Shown piece after piece: positions 23,642 through 34,589 of a stretch of DNA of 64,000 bases (within the stretch, counting starts at the first letter, position 1; every line of letters begins with the position of its first letter). The stretch is taken from contig JAQFVV010000451.1 of NCBI GenBank assembly GCA_028023455.1, positions 436,001 through 500,000 of the forward strand. The letters are read 5' to 3'. Below the pieces are notes generated by a model. That model did no database searches, was not told the origin of the DNA, and saw only the letters and a list, made by a program, of their open reading frames with translations. This stretch comes from Epiperipatus broadwayi (lineage: Eukaryota > Onychophora > Udeonychophora > Euonychophora > Peripatidae). Both the position numbers and the translations under genes were made by a program.

Positions 23642-23755
23642 TGTCTTGCATTGGTGGTCGAAAGGTCAGCGCAACTGCTTTGCACTTGCAGGCAGTTGCC
23701 CGGGTTGCGGGTTCACGTCCCGGCCGATGCTATGACACTTAAAAAAAAAAAAAAA
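23642..23755 (+). mobile_element. tRNA-derived SINE, copy 2 (best copy)
   Basis: This is a full SINE with a tRNA-like head (A-box region TGGTCGAAAGGTCAGCGC, B box GGGTTCACGTCCC), the tail motif CCGATGCTATGACACTT and a long uninterrupted A run. It is flanked by a perfect target duplication AAAGATAAGCATGGTA (23626-23641 and 23756-23771). It sits in the 5' untranslated part of LINE copy 1. The clean tail and duplication indicate a young insertion. Confidence 0.92.
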
Positions 23756-24727
23756 AAAGATAAGCATGGTAAATGTAACTTTCCCCCCTAAATATAGGTG
23801 TATAGAATGTGGAATTTTATTTGATATAAACTCTTCAAGACCAGAACACAGAATAACACAGACAGTTAAGATATCAAGATTTAAGATCAATATAGCTTCT
23901 CTTGGAGAAAAAGTTTAATTGAACAGATAGATGGCTACAAGTTTTTGGGAAAGGTAGATTAATCAATGAAAGGAGAGTTCAGGGTATTGCATTTGTTGTA
24001 AAGTCTAACTTGGTATTTTCTACTCTTGGAATTTTGCCAATATATTAATGAAATGCTAATGGTGTTAAAATCCGGTTTGCACAGTAGTACTAATGTCCAT
24101 TTTATTGGTGCATATGTTCCAACATCAAATTCAGATAACTTAGATACAGAAAAGTCTTATTGCTGGTTGCACAGTATTATTTCATTAATATTATTTAAAA
24201 ATTAAATTTTTCCTTTTGAAGACTTTAATGCAAGAATTGGTACAGATAGTAATCAGTGGTCAAAAATAATTAGAAATAACACTATTGATGCTGTAAATTC
24301 AAATGGTTTGCTATTATTGAATTTATGTGCCACACATAAGTAAATTATCACAAAAACCTGTTTTAGCAGAAAAATCTTACAAAAATGAATGCATTCATAT
24401 TCAAGATAATGGCATTTAATAGATTACATTATAGTTAGAAATCAGAATACAAGAGTTCATATTACATGAGCACTTACATATGCAGTTGTTGGATGGATCA
24501 TGGAAAAAATAGATCTTATTCCAATTACTACATTTGCCAGTGTATAGGATGCATCCTCCCCCCTCTCAAATTATGCCTAAAATATGAAAAGCATATACAC
24601 CGGAAATCAAAATTCTGAATTGAAATTTCAGTCGATCTAAAACTTGTGATTTATATTAATATACGTACAAAAAAAATCAAGTCAGATGTCACATGACTTA
24701 ATTTAATAAGCTTGTGTTTACAAATGT

Positions 24728-24939
24728 TATATATAGAGCTCACAAAACAAACTCTTAACAAGCTTTGTAAAATACTCTCAACCTCAGACCAGTTTCTGCT
24801 ACTGGCGTCCCCAATATTTTTAATCTAATGATTGAATATCCTAGCACCTCACTGAGGATGCCAGTAGCAGAAACCAGTCTAAGGTTGGGGGTATTCTACA
24901 AAGCTTGTTAAGAGCTTGTTTTGCGAGCTCTATATATAA
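24728..24939. mobile_element. Foldback element (family F) with variant hammerhead core
   Basis: Inverted arms of about 80 bp (24728-24806 and 24859-24939), both ending in TATATATAGAGCTC, surround a ~50-bp loop. It lies between the endonuclease and RT parts of LINE copy 1, so it inserted there. The arm sequence differs from families A-C except around the hammerhead-like core. Confidence 0.85.
24846..24890 (+). ncRNA. Variant hammerhead motif in family F
   Basis: Plus strand: CACCUCA, CUGAGGA (24852-24858), stem II UGC-CAGUA-GCA, GAAAC-CA-GUC (24870-24879), then UAAGGUUGGG. The U7-to-G change is at the one freely variable core position (CUGANGA). The GUC cleavage triplet and minimal stem III match family A. 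Stem I has one C-A mismatch here; the other arm preserves UGAGGU, which would pair fully with ACCUCA. Confidence 0.6.
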
Positions 24940-26630
24940 TATTAATATACATATATAAGAATTCTATTGAATTTTGACCTTTTAATTTTTTTTACAAATA
25001 TTTACAAATACAAATGTAAGTTATATATAGCTACACAACATAGTTATATTAATATATTTATACTCTCATAATAATATCAATATGAGAGCAAAACATTCAA
25101 AATAACTTAATATTCTCATAATTTAAAAAAAAAAAAAAAAATTTTAAAACTAAATGGTTAAAATATATAAAAAAAATTTTCTCAAAAATATAAATCTATC
25201 GACAAGATAAATAACATACAGTTAAGAAAAAATGTTTATCTCTGGAGATGAATTTCTTGATTTTGAGGATGAAGATTAAACAGGTATCTAACTATAGTGT
25301 TCCAAAGTTACATTTTTTTCTAGACATAAAAACTATAAAATTAGTGCAGTAAATCATTATGGAATTTCATAAAAAAATGTAGAAATTTTTTTCTTCTTAA
25401 AAATGTGTATAAAAAGGAGGGTGTGTGTCTGTATCTTATATGCCACTGTGTTCTATATGCCAGTAAATATGCTATATTCACAAGTAAATTGATGTAATAT
25501 TTTGATATAGTGAAAGCAAAATATGGATAAGTCTACTAAATCAAGCAATAGCTCTCTCTTACATGACAATATTATGAATTGGTGGTAAGTGTATTTTCTC
25601 CACCTTTTGAATAATGTAATTATTAAAATGATGACTTTTAATGATATATTCATTTAATCTACTTATTTAAATACAGATAAAGATATCCAGCTCAGTGAAA
25701 TTAAACAACTTTTTATAATCTTAAAAACTGCAAATACGGATGAAATAAGAAGAGAAGTTTTAAAATATAATGGTAATATGTTAGCTTCAAAAATATTGTA
25801 ATTTTTTAAGAGTATGTGGGCTCTTGAAGTTATGCCATCCTATTTTAAGAATCCTTTTATCTTTCTAATTTTTAAAAATAAAGAGATAGAAAAGATTGCA
25901 GTAATTATCTTGGAATTTCCTTATTATTCACTACAGTAAAGATATTTTCAAGAAGTTTGCTGAAGAAGCTGCTTCCAGTCATACATGAGTAGTTTCCAGA
26001 GTCTGCATGTAGTTTTAGAGAATCAAAAAGCACTATTAGACATAGTTTTGTTATCAGGCAATTGCAAAATAAGTATCGGAACATATAAGTAATTTATACG
26101 TTGCGTTTATTGATTTGGTCAAAGTATTTGACTGAATTCATAGAAAAGGTTTATGGCTTTGAAATTAGTTAGTTAGTCACTAGAGTTTACACATATTACG
26201 CAGCTTTTACATGCTGGAATGAATGGAAGAGTTATTACTACATGTGAAAAATGTGAAGTATTTGGTATGAAAATTGATGCTAAACAAGAAGGTGAATTTA
26301 CTTCAATATTGTTTTCAATTTTTATATGAATAGTCTCTGGAACTATATATAGACACTTTAATGAAACAAGGATCAGAAGTGTTATCAGATTTGATAAAAA
26401 AATTTAATTTGAATCAATTAAGTCAAAACAGTAACTTCATCTTCTTGATGCGATTATACTATTTTTTCTAGTTCAAAAACAATTTAAAGAATGTATTTAA
26501 TAATTTAAATGCAATATATAAAGACTTTGTTTTAATAATTGATGTCCAAAAACTTGTTTTTTATCACTCACGTTATGAAAGAAAAATCCAAGATGATTAT
26601 TAAATTAAGAGTACAAGCTAATTAAAAATC

Positions 26631-26801
26631 ACAAAGAGGCAAAAATCTCCATACAGTTGCGCCAATAAGTGCAAGCCAGAGTAATCAACAGATATAGGAA
26701 GGTACTGAGTGGCACTACTGTATGGAGAGTTTTGCCTCTGTGCAAACAGTTTGTGCAAGCTTAAAAATGGTGATCATGTGATGTTTAATGGCCTAATCAA
26801 A
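26631..26801. mobile_element. Family A foldback without hammerhead
   Basis: Two inverted CTCCATA ends (AGAGGCAAAAATCTCCATAC and CTGTATGGAGAGTTTTGCCT) face each other over a short centre. The asymmetric leader follows on the right side (GGTGATCATGTGATGTTTAA). The ribozyme segment is missing. It is inserted in LINE copy 1. Confidence 0.85.
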
Positions 26802-27056
26802 ATCTTGGTAGTTTTATAAATAGAGAAGTGGACCAAATATCGAGATGTTGTACAAATTCCAACATTGATGCTTTTAACAAGTTAAAAGGTATTTCATCAT
26901 AGGTAAAAACTATTACAACTAAATTATTGTATATAGAATATTTATTTTATCTAATTTCTTGTATGGAAATAAAATTTGGGCACTATCATTGCAACATTAA
27001 GGCACAAGAAAAATGCCATTAAGAATACTCGATAAAATTTTCAAAATGTTAGTAAT

Positions 27057-27430
27057 AACACAAAAATGACACAGGTTAGTAGAGTATACATTTTGAGTAG
27101 TATTATTCTCCACCTTTCTTCAGGTATTGCTGGCCTGACTAGTTGCAATGCTAGCAAAACAGTCGAATGTACAGCTTTAGATTCTTGAATATCCAATTTC
27201 AAGGCCTTAAAATTTGATGTTCAAAATCAAAAGGTGTATGTTTGACTCCTATGCTAGCAATGGCCTTAAAATTTGATAAAGAATCTAAAGATGTAAGCTC
27301 AATTACTATGTTAGCATTGTCACTAGTCAGATAAGTAACATCTGAAGAAGAGTGGAGAATAATACTACTCGAAACATTGTGTAATCTACTGGTCTATTGT
27401 CTTGGTGTGTTATTGCTAATATACTGGTAA
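27057..27430. mobile_element. Family C foldback, copy 1
   Basis: The inverted arms contain AGTAGTATTATTCTCCAC at left and GTGGAGAATAATACTACTCG at right, plus paired CAAGGCC/GGCCTTAAAATTTGAT segments. It is inserted near the 3' end of LINE copy 1, and related to 46179-46516 and 60915-61150. The right arm carries CUGAAGA-A-(GAGUGG/CUACUC stem)-GAAAC at 27342-27375, a hammerhead-like core. However, the following triplet is GUG, which violates the NUH rule. Confidence 0.75.
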
Positions 27431-27832
27431 TACTAAACTCATAGAACAAATCAAGTTGTTCTTCACCTTGCTGGATAAGATTCTATAAAGTCCATTATTG
27501 TAAAATCACACCTTGGTTGGATTGGACAAGTAAAATGAATAAATAATACAAGACTTCACATTATGACAATTTTCTCAAAAGATATTCTAAAGAAATGCAA
27601 TGTTGATTGTTTCCATTGGAAAAGTATGGCAGAAAATAAAACACATTGCAGAGCGGAAAAGTTTGCTGCAGAAGAAGCAGCATTGCAAAATATTGAATAA
27701 ATAAAAAAATAGACAAATATGTTCTAAATGTCAATGTAATTGTGATATACAGACTAATTTATATAGTCAGAGCAAACCATCTCTAGAATTTTTTTTTTCT
27801 TTATGGAAATGGAATGGCCATAATTGTTTGTA

Positions 27833-28070
27833 AGTGGCTAATGAAACAGGCAACACTCTCCATATAGTAGTGCCACTCAGTGCAAGCCAGAGTAACCAAT
27901 GGATGCCAGAAGGCTTGTGCATAAAATCCCTATCTAGCGCCTTCTAGTATCCATTGATTATTTTGGCTTGCACTATGTGGCACTACTGACTGTATGGAGA
28001 GTTTTTGCCTGTTTTAACAGCTTGAGCAAGCATAAGAAATAGTGACCATGTGATGTTAAGTGGCCAATAA
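27833..28070. mobile_element. Family A foldback without hammerhead, second example
   Basis: Inverted CTCCATA ends at about 27846 and 28000 flank a centre that retains only GCTTGTGCATAAAATCCCTA on one side. The leader ATAGTGACCATGTGATGTTA follows at the right. No CUGAUGA or GAAAC segment is present. Confidence 0.85.
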
Positions 28071-28399
28071 TTATATTTATTATAAATAATTCTATATGAA
28101 TAAATTAATTTTTATTTATAGTCAAGTGCTTTAAATTATTATCTGTTATAGTAATCATACCATAAGGGAAGTCATAAATGCCACAAGTTGCCAATTTCCG
28201 TTTAAAACATCTCAATTTATATCTTCTGATTTTTTATTAAATAAATAAAAGAAAAACTACACTTTTATGTCTTCCTGTATAAATTAATTTTTTTAGAGCA
28301 ATTGTGATGTGATGTACTGTAGCTTCTTCTTAAACGAAGTCAAGAATCTCTCAGCAATTATATCAAAAAAAACTTGTTAGCTACTTAATTTTACATTCC

Positions 28400-28930
28400 C
28401 CAGTCTAAGTTTTCACATATTCTGCTCCATCCCATTTCCACAATGTAATCTTTGTCAACTCTACAGCCTTTATATCTAAATCCCCCTTATCTTTTTCTAA
28501 ATCCAGCATAAAAAAACAATTGTCATAATAACTCTAGAGCCATCTACTGTAAGTTTGAGTAATCAATAAATGTCAACTGGTATTTATTGTTCAAGCTTAC
28601 AATAAATATGTAAAAAAGACTGAAGATTAACTACGAGAGGCATTTTTCTATTAAAAATCTTATAATGTAGTTTGTGAGTTTTTATTTTTTTTCGAATTTA
28701 ATTCTGATCATCTAATCTGGTCTAAAATTTTTAATTAAACATATAGATTAAAATCATTATCCTTCTCCTATTATAACTCCTGATTGATATGAGTATATCT
28801 TTTTCTATATATAAAATGTCTTTAATTATTCTTTCATTAAAATATTTCATATTTTCTAACATCTTAACCTTCGAATTCCTATATCTTTGCACAAAATAAC
28901 ATCATCCAGAAAATATAAAGTGCACATAAT
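28400..28930 (-). pseudogene. Possible LINE RT remnant
   Basis: A short minus-strand block reads LYFLDDVILCKDIGIRRLR (about 28928-28870), resembling an RT catalytic region. The flanks are too decayed to assign a family. Confidence 0.35.
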
Positions 28931-29838
28931 TCTCATTTTTGATATCTGCATACTTCATGTTTCAGATAATCATGATTAAACAATTATTAAATGTGACACA
29001 TTTTCTAGCTATGTTACAAATTGGAAAATTCAAGGTCTTGAGAATTATAATATAAATCATTTCACAAAGTGAAAGTTTACATAAATGTGTAAATAATTTT
29101 AAAAATTTACTAATTAAGAATATCATTTTATGAATATTAGAAAGTTGATATGGCTATTAGTAAAGCATACTATATTATATCCAAATATTGATATGCTAAC
29201 CGGATGGCTTTTTTTTAATTGTATTACATCATCAATACTCTAAATTAAAAAAGCATTTCAGTTACAGGTTAAAATTAAACTAGAAGTTTCAAAACACAAA
29301 CAAACAAATAAAATAAAGATATCACTTGTCAATTATAAATACCTGAATTCACTGTAAGGACTTATATAAGAATCAATAAGGAGTTGGAAGCATTGGCTAC
29401 AAGTTTTTTTCATTCACCTGCTAAATTAAAATAAGAAAGAGGCAGCATTATGGAAGTATGGAATAACAATTATCACACTGGATTAAAGCAATCTCTATAT
29501 GTTGCATATATTTGACAGTTTATACCATATTTAAGCAAAAGCATAATCTCTGCAAGCACATATTCATAAAGAACTTGGAGATAATATAGCTGATTTTCTG
29601 CATCCAACAGATAGTGTTATCATTTTTAAAACCATTATTTAAAAATATAAAAATTCAAGAAGAAAGTACAAGAGCTGCGATCAAGAATGTGATGTGCAAT
29701 AATTGCTGGGAATACATTCACTGCATGAATATACGAAGAGCTGAAATAAATAAATCAAATAATAAATTAAAAACCGAGAAAGCTTCAAAAATTGTACATC
29801 AAACAAGAGTAGAGATGACCAGCTAACACAAGAAATTT
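28931..29838. other. Unassigned sequence next to the gap
   Basis: It is mostly AT-rich DNA. A frame at 29614-29826 (plus) has a less biased composition (KIQEESTRAAIKNVM, NNCWEYIHCMNI, then Lys-rich). It may be a worn coding piece of an unrecognised repeat; no splice sites or homology support it as a gene. Confidence 0.3.
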
Positions 29839-29879
29839 TTAACCAATTACAAAATGTTATTAGGGTCGTGGTTTGCAGA

Positions 29880-30379
29880 NNNNNNNNNNNNNNNNNNNNN
29901 NNNNNNNNNNNNNNNNNNNNNNNNNNNNNNNNNNNNNNNNNNNNNNNNNNNNNNNNNNNNNNNNNNNNNNNNNNNNNNNNNNNNNNNNNNNNNNNNNNNN
30001 NNNNNNNNNNNNNNNNNNNNNNNNNNNNNNNNNNNNNNNNNNNNNNNNNNNNNNNNNNNNNNNNNNNNNNNNNNNNNNNNNNNNNNNNNNNNNNNNNNNN
30101 NNNNNNNNNNNNNNNNNNNNNNNNNNNNNNNNNNNNNNNNNNNNNNNNNNNNNNNNNNNNNNNNNNNNNNNNNNNNNNNNNNNNNNNNNNNNNNNNNNNN
30201 NNNNNNNNNNNNNNNNNNNNNNNNNNNNNNNNNNNNNNNNNNNNNNNNNNNNNNNNNNNNNNNNNNNNNNNNNNNNNNNNNNNNNNNNNNNNNNNNNNNN
30301 NNNNNNNNNNNNNNNNNNNNNNNNNNNNNNNNNNNNNNNNNNNNNNNNNNNNNNNNNNNNNNNNNNNNNNNNNNNNNNN
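29880..30379. other. Assembly gap (500 N)
   Basis: Exactly 500 Ns. The 25-bp sequence beginning TTAACCAATTACAAAATG occurs on both sides (29839-29863 and 30380-30404), so the missing DNA is probably an insertion with a target duplication, or a mis-joined overlap. The long open frames over this interval are artefacts of the Ns. Confidence 0.98.
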
Positions 30380-30601
30380 TTAACCAATTACAAAATGTTA
30401 TTAGATTTCCTATAGAAAATAGCATACTTTCTGAGTAATTTTCTAAGTTTGAAATTGAAATAGAGAATGGATCTGCTACTAAGATCTTTCATTTCAAAAA
30501 ATATAAGCAAAGAAAAAAAACCAGTGTGAATATCAACCTGATCTTTCTCATTAAATCATGATAAGCACAGTTCTGAATCTTTCTTAATTTCTTTTATTTA
30601 C

Positions 30602-31528
30602 AATAATGTATTTATAACTGAAACACAGGCTTATTATATACCTATGTCTATATATGTAATATATATAGGGTATACGAGCACAGACTTTCACACCACCCAC
30701 CACTCTCCACTCTATCTCATAACACTGATACACTTGAACACATATATGCCGGAAAGATATATAATCACCAATATACGTATTTCATGCTAAACCAGCAATC
30801 ATCAGTTGGTCCAGATTACCATCTCTACACATATATGCTATAAGTGCTCAGATATAGATATATATTAAGATAGCCAATCTTCATACTTTAATGGACAAGC
30901 TTCAATCTACTCCACACTCCAACTCTTCAACCGTCCACCCAATTGAAAATCTGATGATGGAACGCTCAAAGGGCACCCTGAGGCCGAGATTCTTGTCACA
31001 CCCATGTTGACCTAAACTCAATCTGACCCCTCATGTACAGGACATAATCCATTTAATACATATACAAGGGATACAAGCCTGTGTTTCAGTTATTACATAG
31101 TAGAGATGTCTGCCCATCCCTTGTATATGTATTAAATGGATTATGAGGGTTCAGATTGACTTTAGGTCAACATGGGTGTGACAAGAATCTCAGCCTCAAG
31201 GTGGCCCTTGAGCGTTCCATCATCAGATTTCCAATTGGCTGGACGGTTGAAGAGTTGGAGTAGATTGAAGCCTGTCCATTAAAGTATGAAGATTGGTTAT
31301 TTTAATATATATCTATATCTGAGCACTTATAGCATATATGTGTAGAGATGGTAATCTGGACCAACTGATGATTGCTGGTTTAGTATGAAATACGTATATT
31401 GGTGATTATATATCTTTTCGGCATATATGTGTTCAAGTGTATCAGTATTATGAAATAGAGTGGAGAGTGGTGGGTGGTGTGAAAGTCTGTGCTCGTATAC
31501 CATATATATATTAAATAATGTATTTATA
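30602..31528. mobile_element. Long foldback element (family B), ~400-bp arms
   Basis: The left arm (about 30667-31070) and right arm (about 31117-31510) are near-identical inverted copies, starting GTATACGAGCACAGACTTTC and ending with its complement. The loop is ~46 bp. A 15-bp direct repeat AATAATGTATTTATA (30602-30616 and 31514-31528) brackets the element. A 19-bp piece of the loop (31075-31093) recurs in inverted form at 30614-30632, just outside the left arm. There is no coding capacity; the frame 31327-31545 is repeat sequence. Confidence 0.88.
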
Positions 31529-33910
31529 TAAACACATTTATTCATATTTTATTTTTATATAAATTAGATTGTGTATATATATGTAAACGTACAGTAGTGC
31601 AATAGTTACATTTACACATGAATTAATATATAATTTATATTAAAATATAGAAGTAAATATTACGACCTAATTTGGATTAAACTATGACAATTTATTTCCC
31701 ATTCTTTACTGTTTCAACTATTTTGCAAAATTATCAGAAACCAATCAAATGCAAAGAATGAGAATCGCTGTACTTTAATGAAAAACAATAATTAAAGAGC
31801 TCTGTATATATAAAAGAGATAAATAGATCTAGAGTAAACAGGAAAGATGAAAAAATAGTTGATTTTAGTTTATATGAATAATTGAAATATTTTACACCAA
31901 ATAAAAAGATTAGAAAATTAATTAAAGGGTGCAACAATAAATTCACAGTATATATAGAACGAGGTAAAAATAATTCTTTTACTTTATTTATTTTAAAATG
32001 TTTAAAAATAAACACTGGATTAAAAAGATAAAAGAACGGACGATATAAATAGAGATATTTTAAACTTTTAAATAGTTAAAGGAGGTCAGATAAGATAATA
32101 AGAGGGGTAAGTAAAAATTTATTTATTTATTTTTCAACTTTAAATCATGTAGTACATACTTTTTGAAAAAAATTTACAAATGTTTATGGCTAATTGCGTT
32201 TTTATATTAAGTAACTTTTTAATGTACTATCTATTTTTTTGCAATTTTCAAACATATATTACTAGTTTCTATTAAAAATAAGAAAATATTATCCTTGAAA
32301 ATGACTATAAAGAAATATTTGTGTCCAGAAGTAATAAATTTAAGGCTTTCTTTTTAAAAAAAAAATTGAAGACTATTGTGATAAAATGATAATATACAAT
32401 ATTATTTGAATTTAGTTATTTTAACAATGAATATTAATAATGTCTAATACTTAAAACTAGTTTCCATTATTAAGTAAAAATTAATTAAATATAATTCCAA
32501 AAATGGAAAAAAATATACAATGCAATTCTACATAGGTATATTTTCTCTCCCCTTTCCCTCTCTATTTACTCTCTTAAAACTTCTATGGAGATGATAATTT
32601 ATTAGAATATTACAGTATAAAAAAAAAAAACAAGACTATTCTTTAGAATTATTCAAATAGAGAAAAAAATTAAGATAAATGACTGTGAGCCTTTCTACAA
32701 ATCACTAGCATAACTAGATTAATAAATAAAAAAACACTATTTTGAATTCCGTTCGATTGATACTATAATTTCCATCATTTTATCATTTAATTAACACAGA
32801 AGCTTTGTATTTAAATCCAAGTGCTTTCACATTTATGCCAGATTGCTTGAATAGAAAATATAATAAAAATGCAATCATAATTGTGAAGGGTATTATCTTT
32901 TATAGTCAATGCAAATTATAATTAACACTTCCACCTCTATCCCTCCCCCCCCCTTCAAAAAAAAAGCAATCATATAAACTACTTCATTCTTTAATTTTCA
33001 AAGTGCCATATATATTGAAACTAAATTGAAAGAATACAACTTCACTAAATTCAACAAGTGTATTTTACTCAGAAGTTAATTAGTTACAGAATATGCAAAA
33101 TGGTCATTGGTATAATCACTCTAATCATAATGCATGAAACAATGATTATTAGATAGTGGATTATATATATATTTAAAACACTGAGCAGTTGTTTTACAGA
33201 AATATACATTTCAAAGACAGCCTCTCTCAATAGCTGCCTAACATTTCCCCAATCATCCTTGCGAATATGGAGGCGATCTTAGTTTATTTTAATAACCTAA
33301 AATAAGCATTTGATATCAAGGATAAATAATCAATGCCTTTCATAAATCAAATAAAAAAATATATTGATTATGGTTATTTATATATCACTATCTCAAATAA
33401 ATCCTTAGTTCAGAGACAAAAAAAAATAAGATCCAGATAATTTGAAGCATATCCTAAGCTATTTTGGCATCTAAGAAGAATAAAGTCTCCCAAAGAAAGA
33501 GCTCATATCTTCCTTCCTTTGAGTTGTTTCTCTATCTTTTTATAACCTCATTTCAAACTTTAAGGTAGATACTTTTATCAAGATTGAATTTAAAAGTGTC
33601 TGGACTAGCTTTCCATAATCCCTTATTTGTTTCTCTCCTCTACATGGTTTGAAGCAGTAGTAGACTAGACTTTAAAGTCTGTAGATCGTAGCCAATCTTG
33701 CCACTTTTTACACTCAAATTTCTTACGAATTCCTGAGCAGTAAAGTCATTCAATTATTTATTATAGGTCTCCATAATAAAATAGGTTGATACTTGAATCT
33801 GAATATTTTTAAAAAATATGGATACAAGTGCTTATTATTTAGAAAATACTATTCCAAACAATCATCTATAGTTTAAAAAATTATTGTATAGCCTGAGGTG
33901 CAATTTGGAA
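31529..33910. other. AT-rich non-coding DNA
   Basis: No gene found. It contains a C run at 32941-32953 and chance ORFs such as 31734-32015. The end (33640-33760) holds ATGGTTTGAAGCAG, weakly like 17150. Confidence 0.5.
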
Positions 33911-33922
33911 TTGTACAAACTT

Positions 33923-34038
33923 TTTTTTTCTATATGTCATAGCATTGGCCAGGAGGCGAACCCACAACAACCATCTGCAACCAACTGCTTGCTTGCAAGG
34001 CGGATGTGTTAATCTCTCGGCTAACAACGCTTGACAAG
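33923..34038 (-). mobile_element. tRNA-derived SINE, copy 3 (minus)
   Basis: Minus strand: CAAGCGTTGTTAGCCGAGAG, TTGCAAGCAAGCAGTTGGTT, a B-box-like GGGTTCGCCTCC, ATGCTATGACATAT and poly(A). It is flanked by the 12-bp target duplication TTGTACAAACTT (33911-33922 and 34039-34050). Confidence 0.9.
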
Positions 34039-34050
34039 TTGTACAAACTT

Positions 34051-34589
34051 GTTTCAAAGATTTTATATATATTGTTTATTTTTAATATATTTAACTAATA
34101 TCAACCACATTAATCTAGTAGTCAGTACACACACATGTGTATGACTAACTAAAATAGGCATAGCACAGAGAAATAACATTCTTTAAGAAATATTATAAGC
34201 TATATCAATAAAAAACAGTCAACTATTTCTACTTTTCCTTAATTATAAAATTGGAGTTGGTGGCAAAAAGATATCTATTGTTCATAATTTTAGCAACTAC
34301 CAAGTTCATGACTATAAAGATATGGTTAAGAGATGATAATATTTTGGGACAAAGGAAAAAATTCCATTTAACACACTATTCAATAATTGGAATGTATTTT
34401 CTTTTTTAAAAATCATTTTTCCTCCCACAAAAATTATTTTAAAGATTTTAAATTACATAAAAATTAAGTAAATTGTTAAGTAAAAAATAAATAATAAATG
34501 CTTATATATACTTGTGATTTATCCTCTACTAGTAACATATAGTTAATTTTGCATATCACGATATAAGTATACAATAAGATTTTCTATGT
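34051..34589. other. AT-rich spacer
   Basis: Nothing recognised between a SINE and a LINE remnant. Confidence 0.5.

Larger units (their letters stand above)
23590..27700 (+). pseudogene. Decayed LINE (family R) with endonuclease and RT, copy 1
   Basis: This plus-strand non-LTR element is about full length but heavily mutated. The 5' region (23597-23790) matches that of copy 2 at 43400-43450. The endonuclease region starts near 23797 and keeps SSRPEH (near 23839), a GAYVPTS block (24107-24127) and EDFNARIGTD (24218-24247). The RT region begins near 25680 (LKTANTDEIRREVLKYN), with AGMNGRVITT near 26215 and a KQEGEFTSILFSIF relic of 'KQGC.laPtLFsif' near 26285-26325. The C-terminal blocks are LYGNKIWALS (about 26960-26990), LVGLDK (relic of 'RWiGHV', near 27510) and an RxxxAEEAA-like end near 27660-27690. 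Insertions split it: a SINE, a foldback at 24.7 kb, family A at 26.6 kb and family C at 27.1 kb. It resembles RTE-type invertebrate LINEs; the clade is not certain. Confidence 0.75.

Noticed and set aside
23642-23740. Functional tRNA gene
   Set aside because: A- and B-box-like sequences exist, but the cloverleaf is not maintained, and the poly(A) tail with target duplication shows it is a SINE.
23600-23890. Frames at 23600-23791 (+) and 23666-23890 (-)
   Set aside because: They are translations through the SINE and its poly(A), giving poly-Lys or poly-Phe.
29847-30438. Five long open frames on both strands
   Set aside because: They are made of the 500-N gap and have no real sequence.
30945-30995. 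CTGATGATGG in family B as a hammerhead core
   Set aside because: It is followed by a long stem, but GAGATTC replaces GAAAC and no stem I partner or properly placed NUH is present. It does not meet the hammerhead rules on either arm.
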